From contig NZ_KK211165.1 of the NCBI RefSeq assembly GCF_000620705.1, positions 115,106-179,105 of the forward strand: a DNA stretch of 64,000 bases. The letters are read 5' to 3'. Positions 60,061 through 64,000 of the stretch are shown piece by piece. This DNA comes from Nocardioides sp. URHA0020. GTDB taxonomy: Bacteria; Actinomycetota; Actinomycetes; Propionibacteriales; Nocardioidaceae. The position numbers and the translations under genes were made by a program. The notes under the pieces are model-generated. The model was not told where the DNA came from and did not search any database. It saw nothing but the letters and a program-made list of their open reading frames with translations. The number at the start of each line of letters is the position of its first letter. The first letter of the stretch is position 1.

Positions 60061-60797
60061 GGGTCGCCGTGGCCGGTGGCACCGGCCTGGTCGGTCGCCT
60101 GGTCGTTGACGCGGCGCGCGAGCGCGGGCACGACGTCGTCGTGCTGGCCCGGTCGGAGGGTGTCGACCTGACCACCGGGTCCGGGCTCGCCGAGCGCCTG
60201 GCCGGGGTCGATGCCGTCATCGACACGACCAACCAGGCCTCCCAGAGGCGGGCGCAGGCCGAGGCGTTCTTCGGTGGCGTCACCCGCACGCTGCTGGCGG
60301 GCGGGGCCGCCGCCGGGGTCGGCCACCACGTCGTGCTGTCCATCGTCGGCATCGACGACGTCGACACCGGCTACTACGCGGGCAAGCGGCTCCAGGAGCG
60401 CGTGGTCGCCGAGGGGGCGGTGCCGTGGACGGTGCTGCGTGCGACGCAGTTCCACGAGTTCGCCGAGCAGGTGCTGGGCTTCGCGCGGGTCGGGCCGTTC
60501 TCGGTGGTGCCGCGCATGCTCACGCGTCCGGTCGCCGCGCGCGAGGTCGCCCAGGCGCTGGTCGAGCTGGCCGCCGGCGCGCCGGTCGGGCGGGCGCCCG
60601 AGCTGGCGGGGCCCGACCGGTGGCAGCTGGTCGACCTCGCGCGCCGGGTCTCGGAGGCCCGGGGCCTCGGTCGTCGGGTGGTCCCGGTGCGGCTGCCCGG
60701 AGCGGCCGGCAGGGCGATGCGCGCCGGCGCCCTGACCCCGTCCGGTGACGGTCCCCGGGGCCGGGTGACCTTCGACGAGTGGCTGGCCGAGCGATGA
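60057..60797 (+). CDS. NAD(P)-binding oxidoreductase/epimerase-like protein
   Basis: The 246-residue atypical SDR/NmrA-like protein has VAVAGGTGLVGRLVVD at the N-terminus (dinucleotide fold), then VLSIVGIDDVDTGYYAGKRLQE with a Y-x3-K motif. This is the oxidoreductase/epimerase class that ECF41 factors usually control. It is coupled to the sigma factor gene (ATGA). Confidence 0.85.
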   Translation: MRVAVAGGTGLVGRLVVDAARERGHDVVVLARSEGVDLTTGSGLAERLAGVDAVIDTTNQASQRRAQAEAFFGGVTRTLLAGGAAAGVGHHVVLSIVGIDDVDTGYYAGKRLQERVVAEGAVPWTVLRATQFHEFAEQVLGFARVGPFSVVPRMLTRPVAAREVAQALVELAAGAPVGRAPELAGPDRWQLVDLARRVSEARGLGRRVVPVRLPGAAGRAMRAGALTPSGDGPRGRVTFDEWLAER

Positions 60798-61666
60798 CCG
60801 AGCAGCTCGCGACGGCGTACGACGTCGAACGCGGGCGCCTGGTGCGGGTCGCCTACGCGATCCTCGGCAGCACGGCGGAGGCCGAGGACGTGGTGGCCGA
60901 GTGCTGGCTCCGGCTGGTCGCGGCCGACGAGCGCGACCCGGTGCGCGACGTCGGCGCCTGGGCGACGGTCACCGTCGCCCGGGCGGCGCTCGACACGCTC
61001 AGGTCGGCGCGGGTGCGCCGCGAGTCGTACGTCGGCCCGTGGCTGCCCGAGCCGCGGGTGGAGCGGGCGCCGACGGACCCGGCCGACCGGGCCAGCCTCG
61101 ACGACTCCGTGCGCTACGCGCTGCTGGTGGCGCTCGAGCAGCTGACCCCGGCGGAGCGGACGGCGTGGGTGCTGCACGACATCTTCGAGCTGCCGTTCGC
61201 CGACGTGGCCGACGCGGTGGGCCGCAGCCCCGAGGCGGTGCGACAGCTGGCCCGGCGGGCGCGGCAGCACGTCGTCGCGGGGACCCCCCGGGTGCGGGTC
61301 GACGCGAGCACCCACGACCGCGTGGTGAGCGCCTTCCTGGTCGCGGCGGCCGGCGGTGACCTCGCGGGTCTCGTCACCCTGCTCGACCCGTCCGTCGTGC
61401 TGACCAGTGACGGCGGCGGGGTCGTCAACGCCGCCCGGCGACCGGTGCTCGGCCCGGACAAGGTGGCCAGGTTCATGGCCGGCATCGCCCGCAAGGACGG
61501 GGAGGTCGAGCTGGTCGAGGTCAACGGCCGCACCGGAGTGGCCTTCCGGACGGAGGGGCGCCTGCACTCGGTCGTGTCGTTCACGGTCGACGGAGCTCAG
61601 ATCACCCGCATCGACATCGTGCTGGCCCCGGACAAGCTCAGGGGCGTGCCGTCCGCGACGCCGTGA
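60794..61666 (+). CDS. ECF41-family RNA polymerase sigma factor with SnoaL-like tail
   Basis: The 290-residue protein has region 2 (RVAYAILGSTAEAEDVVAECWLRL) and region 4 (AERTAWVLHDIFELPFADVADAVG). The C-terminal SnoaL-like domain shows the ECF41 signatures WLPEP, DGGG and PDKL. This tail controls activity in place of an anti-sigma factor. ATG 60794 overlaps the upstream stop. Confidence 0.92.
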   Translation: MTEQLATAYDVERGRLVRVAYAILGSTAEAEDVVAECWLRLVAADERDPVRDVGAWATVTVARAALDTLRSARVRRESYVGPWLPEPRVERAPTDPADRASLDDSVRYALLVALEQLTPAERTAWVLHDIFELPFADVADAVGRSPEAVRQLARRARQHVVAGTPRVRVDASTHDRVVSAFLVAAAGGDLAGLVTLLDPSVVLTSDGGGVVNAARRPVLGPDKVARFMAGIARKDGEVELVEVNGRTGVAFRTEGRLHSVVSFTVDGAQITRIDIVLAPDKLRGVPSATP

Positions 61667-63005
61667 CCACGCCGAGGACGGCGACCGCGGTCGCCAGCAC
61701 GAAGACCGAGACGAACGGGTCGACGTCGGCCCGGGTGGCGACGCCGAACACGACGCCCGACAGGGCGAGCGACAGCGCACCACCGAGGGAGTCGGCGATG
61801 GAGAGCGCGGAGGAGTTGAAGCCGCGGTCGGCGTCGGAGGAGGCGGCGAGCATCGCGACGCCGGTGCGCGGGTAGCCGAAGCCCATCCCCGCGCCGGCGA
61901 CGACGTACGCCGCCATCGCGAGCACCGGCGCGCCGTCGGTGACGACGACGAGGGTCAGCGCGGCCGTGCCGGCGAGCACCAGGGCCGTGCCCCACCGCAT
62001 CGCGGTGACGTCCGAGACGCGCTGGCCCAGGCGCGACTGGACCTGGCTGGCGCCCGCCCAGACGAGACCCACGGCGGTCAGCGCCAGGCCGGCCCGACCC
62101 GCCGACAGGCCCCAGCGGTCCTGGAGCACGAAGACGATGTAGGCCTCGGCGCAGAAGAAGGAGGCGCTCAGCAGGCCGCGGGTGCCGATCACGGCGGGCA
62201 GTCCGCGTCGGGCGACGAGGGCGCCGGCCGGCAGCATCCGCCGCAGCGACAGGACGACGACGGCGCCCGCCGCGACGGCGAGCAGGGCGACGGTGCCCGT
62301 CCGGGAGCCGACCAGCTCGAGGGCCAGCACGGCGACGGCACCGATCACGGCCCAGACCAGCCGGGACCGCGGGGTCTCCGAGCCGCCGTCGCGGACCCGG
62401 AGCCCGCGCAGCGCGGGCACGATCAGCAGCGTCGAGGCCGCGACGAGCGCGACCACGCCGAGGAAGACCCACCGCCAGCCGACCGCGTGCGCCACGAACG
62501 CGGCCAGGGCGGGGCCGAACAGGGAGGGCAGCACCCACGCCGCCGCGAAGCTCGCGAAGACGGCCGGCTGCAGCACGGCGGGGAAGACCAGCCCGACCAC
62601 GACGTACAGGCAGACCGTGATCGCGCCCCCACCGAGGCCCTGGAGCACCCGGCCCGCGACGAGCACCTCCATCGACGGCGCGGTCCCGCAGACGACCAGG
62701 CCCAGCGCGAAGAGCACGAGGGCGACCAGGAGGGGACCGACGGGTCCGCGCCGGTCGGCCCGCGCGCCGGCGGCGACCATGCCGACCACGCCGCTGGCCA
62801 GGGGCGCGGCGAACGAGAGGGCGTAGAGGTCGATGCCGTGGAGCTCCCGGGCGACGGTCGGCATCACCGTGGTGACGGCGGTGGCCTCGAACGCCGCGAA
62901 CGCGACCAGCGCGAACATGCCGATCGTGGTGGCGGCGTACGCCGGGGAGAGCAGACGCGGGCGCGGCTGCGTCGCGGCGCTGGCGCTCGGGCCGGTCAGG
63001 GTCAC
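61638..63005 (-). CDS. MFS drug/proton antiporter-like transporter
   Basis: The ~455-residue protein has 14 predicted helices. TTVMPTVARELHG and AAGARADRRGPVGPLLVAL (motif A) fit the 14-helix DHA2-type exporters, with GRVLQGLGGGAITVCLYVVV as motif C-like. GTG 63005 is preferred: it lies at the expected transcription start of a MerR-type promoter, suggesting a leaderless mRNA. The TTG at 63026 would sit inside the operator. Its 3' end overlaps the sigma factor gene by 29 bp. Confidence 0.88.
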   Translation of the reverse strand: MTLTGPSASAATQPRPRLLSPAYAATTIGMFALVAFAAFEATAVTTVMPTVARELHGIDLYALSFAAPLASGVVGMVAAGARADRRGPVGPLLVALVLFALGLVVCGTAPSMEVLVAGRVLQGLGGGAITVCLYVVVGLVFPAVLQPAVFASFAAAWVLPSLFGPALAAFVAHAVGWRWVFLGVVALVAASTLLIVPALRGLRVRDGGSETPRSRLVWAVIGAVAVLALELVGSRTGTVALLAVAAGAVVVLSLRRMLPAGALVARRGLPAVIGTRGLLSASFFCAEAYIVFVLQDRWGLSAGRAGLALTAVGLVWAGASQVQSRLGQRVSDVTAMRWGTALVLAGTAALTLVVVTDGAPVLAMAAYVVAGAGMGFGYPRTGVAMLAASSDADRGFNSSALSIADSLGGALSLALSGVVFGVATRADVDPFVSVFVLATAVAVLGVVTASRTARP

Positions 63006-63011
63006 CTCGTG

Positions 63012-63042
63012 ACCGTAGGACTTCAACCAGGGTTGAGGTCAA
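63012..63042 (-). promoter_or_regulatory. MerR/SoxR-type promoter with 19-bp spacer
   Basis: On the minus strand TTGACC (-35, 63037-63042) and TACGGT (-10, 63012-63017) are 19 bp apart. The spacer carries the dyad CCTCAACC-CT-GGTTGAAG (63021-63038). Over-long spacers with a central dyad are the hallmark of MerR-family activation, and the dyad resembles SoxR sites. Confidence 0.65.
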
Positions 63043-63065
63043 TCGGATCGGGTGATGATCGGGTC

Positions 63066-63743
63066 GTGACCGAGCCGATCGCCCGCTTCAAGGACCTGAG
63101 CATCGACGCCGTCGACCCGCTGCTGCTCGGCCCGTTCTGGGCCGCGGCTCTCGGGCTCGAGGTGGTGCGGAGCGACCCGGCCATGGTGCGCCTCGCGGGC
63201 CCGACCCCCCAGTCGACCGTGTGGCTGGCGCAGGTGCCCGAGCCGGTGACGGTCAAGCAGCGGGTGCACCTCGACGTGCACGTCGCCGACGTGGAGGACC
63301 TGCTCGAGCTCGGCGCGACGCCGCTGGACCTGGACTCCTTCCGCTGGCAGGTGCTGCGCGATCCGGAGGGTGGGGAGCTGTGCGCCTTCCCGAGGGAGCA
63401 GGTCCCCGAGCGTCGGCTGTACGAGGTCGTGGTCGACTGCGCCGACCCGGCGGCTCTCGCCGCGTGGTGGGCCGGGGTGATCGGCGGACGCTGGCAGCAC
63501 GACGAGCACCACGGCTGGGCCGGGCTGGAGCAGATCCCCGGTGCGCCGTTCGACCACCTCGTGTTCGTGCCGGTCCCGGAGGCGAAGACGGTGAAGAACC
63601 GGATCCACTGGGACGTCGACACCAACGACGTCCGCGGGCTCGTGGAGCACGGTGCGCGGGTCGTCCGAAAGCCCGATGAGGAGGTTGTCTGGACCGTCCT
63701 GGTCGATCCCGAGGGCAACGAGTTCTGCGCCTTCGAGGGCTGA
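63066..63743 (+). CDS. Two-domain VOC (glyoxalase-like) family protein
   Basis: The 225-residue protein has two glyoxalase-like halves, each with a VHLDVHVAD/IHWDVDTND strand and a DPEGxExCAF end (residues ~100 and ~218). These are glyoxalase-like or bleomycin-resistance relatives; substrate unknown. GTG start at 63066, divergent from the MFS gene across 60 bp. Confidence 0.82.
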   Translation: MTEPIARFKDLSIDAVDPLLLGPFWAAALGLEVVRSDPAMVRLAGPTPQSTVWLAQVPEPVTVKQRVHLDVHVADVEDLLELGATPLDLDSFRWQVLRDPEGGELCAFPREQVPERRLYEVVVDCADPAALAAWWAGVIGGRWQHDEHHGWAGLEQIPGAPFDHLVFVPVPEAKTVKNRIHWDVDTNDVRGLVEHGARVVRKPDEEVVWTVLVDPEGNEFCAFEG

Positions 63744-63905
63744 GAGACCGACCTTTTCGGCGGGTTCGGGGACCACCGCCAACGGAAAACCGATCACGAC
63801 ACCGATTCGGCCGTCCCTAGTCCGCAATAACGTTGCCATAGCCCACCTGGGCCATTTCGGACAACTGCGCCCATTTAATCCACAAGATTCGGTCAAGATC
63901 CTCTC

Positions 63906-64000
63906 GTGAACCGTTTCAACGGCGTGTCGGGCCCAACCGACCAACTCGAGTCCACCGACCCCAGCCTGCTCGCTGAGGAGTACGTGCCCCTCGTAGCACA
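63906..64000 (+). CDS. Start of probable sigma factor (FliA/WhiG-like), truncated by window edge
   Basis: Only 31 codons are visible: VNRFNGVSGPTDQLESTDPS, then LLAEEYVPLVA. The ...EYVPLV segment resembles region 1.2/2.1 of FliA/WhiG-type sigma factors. The 162-bp upstream region is AT-richer than its surroundings and holds no other gene. The call is tentative. Confidence 0.4.
   Translation, partial: MNRFNGVSGPTDQLESTDPSLLAEEYVPLVA

Overview
The window is a high-GC actinobacterial chromosome segment. Gene content suggests Nocardioides or a close relative in Nocardioidaceae (inference). Supporting features are a WhiB regulator, an actinobacterial type VII secretion locus, KstR-like steroid operators, an ECF41 sigma factor, many GTG/TTG starts and possible leaderless starts. 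A block of genes resembles the Mycobacterium tuberculosis Rv3679-Rv3683 neighbourhood (from memory): two ArsA-like ATPases, whiB4, ponA2 and a metallophosphoesterase. dnaX, ebfC, recR, ask and asd lie just before it.

Layout. 1-12.9 kb looks like plant or algal sugar use. It has the 3' end of a GH106-like glycosidase, the lutABC lactate oxidation genes with a palindrome array between lutB and lutC, a small LuxR-type regulator, a 1934-residue secreted GH78 alpha-L-rhamnosidase with CRP-like and LacI-like sites upstream, and a secreted CocE/X-Pro hydrolase. 12.9-25.5 kb holds a divergent MarR/DinB-like pair, tRNA-Ser(CGA), an acyltransferase with a heparinase II/III-like lyase, a gamma carbonic anhydrase with an enoyl-CoA hydratase, a MoxR/CoxE pair ending in a GTGAGC x10 repeat and a second palindrome array, and a WXG-like protein with an alpha/beta hydrolase. 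25.6-31.6 kb has an aminotransferase, a KstD-like flavoprotein and a SnoaL-like protein (the last two with KstR-like operators), a K+/H+ antiporter and a LytR_C pair.

31.9-43.3 kb is a type VII secretion locus. eccC is divergent from an eccD-like gene, two WXG100 genes, eccD, eccB, a mycosin-like gene that has lost its catalytic Asp and His, and a lipoprotein. 43.3-44.6 kb has ohr/ohrR, tRNA-Ser(GGA) and the SRP RNA. 44.7-50.8 kb is core housekeeping: dnaX, ebfC, recR, a DUF5063 gene, ask and asd. 50.8-58.4 kb has tRNA-Pro, a metallophosphoesterase, a YqeY protein, ponA2, whiB4 and two ArsA-like ATPases. 58.5-64 kb has a two-subunit CoA transferase, an ECF41 sigma operon with a matching promoter, an MFS exporter with a MerR-type 19-bp-spacer promoter, a VOC protein and the first codons of a probable sigma factor.

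The least explained signals are the dispersed repeats. Two arrays of CGGTGG-N5-CCACCG palindromes lie about 20 kb apart. A 92-bp duplicated element has a GTTTCACCGG/CCGGTGAAAC hairpin, and a third copy of its core overlaps a stop codon 5 kb away. A tandem REP-like pair is at 20.65 kb. Other notable signals are the pseudo-mycosin next to two EccD-like proteins, and a tiny ORF that opens the ECF41 operon.
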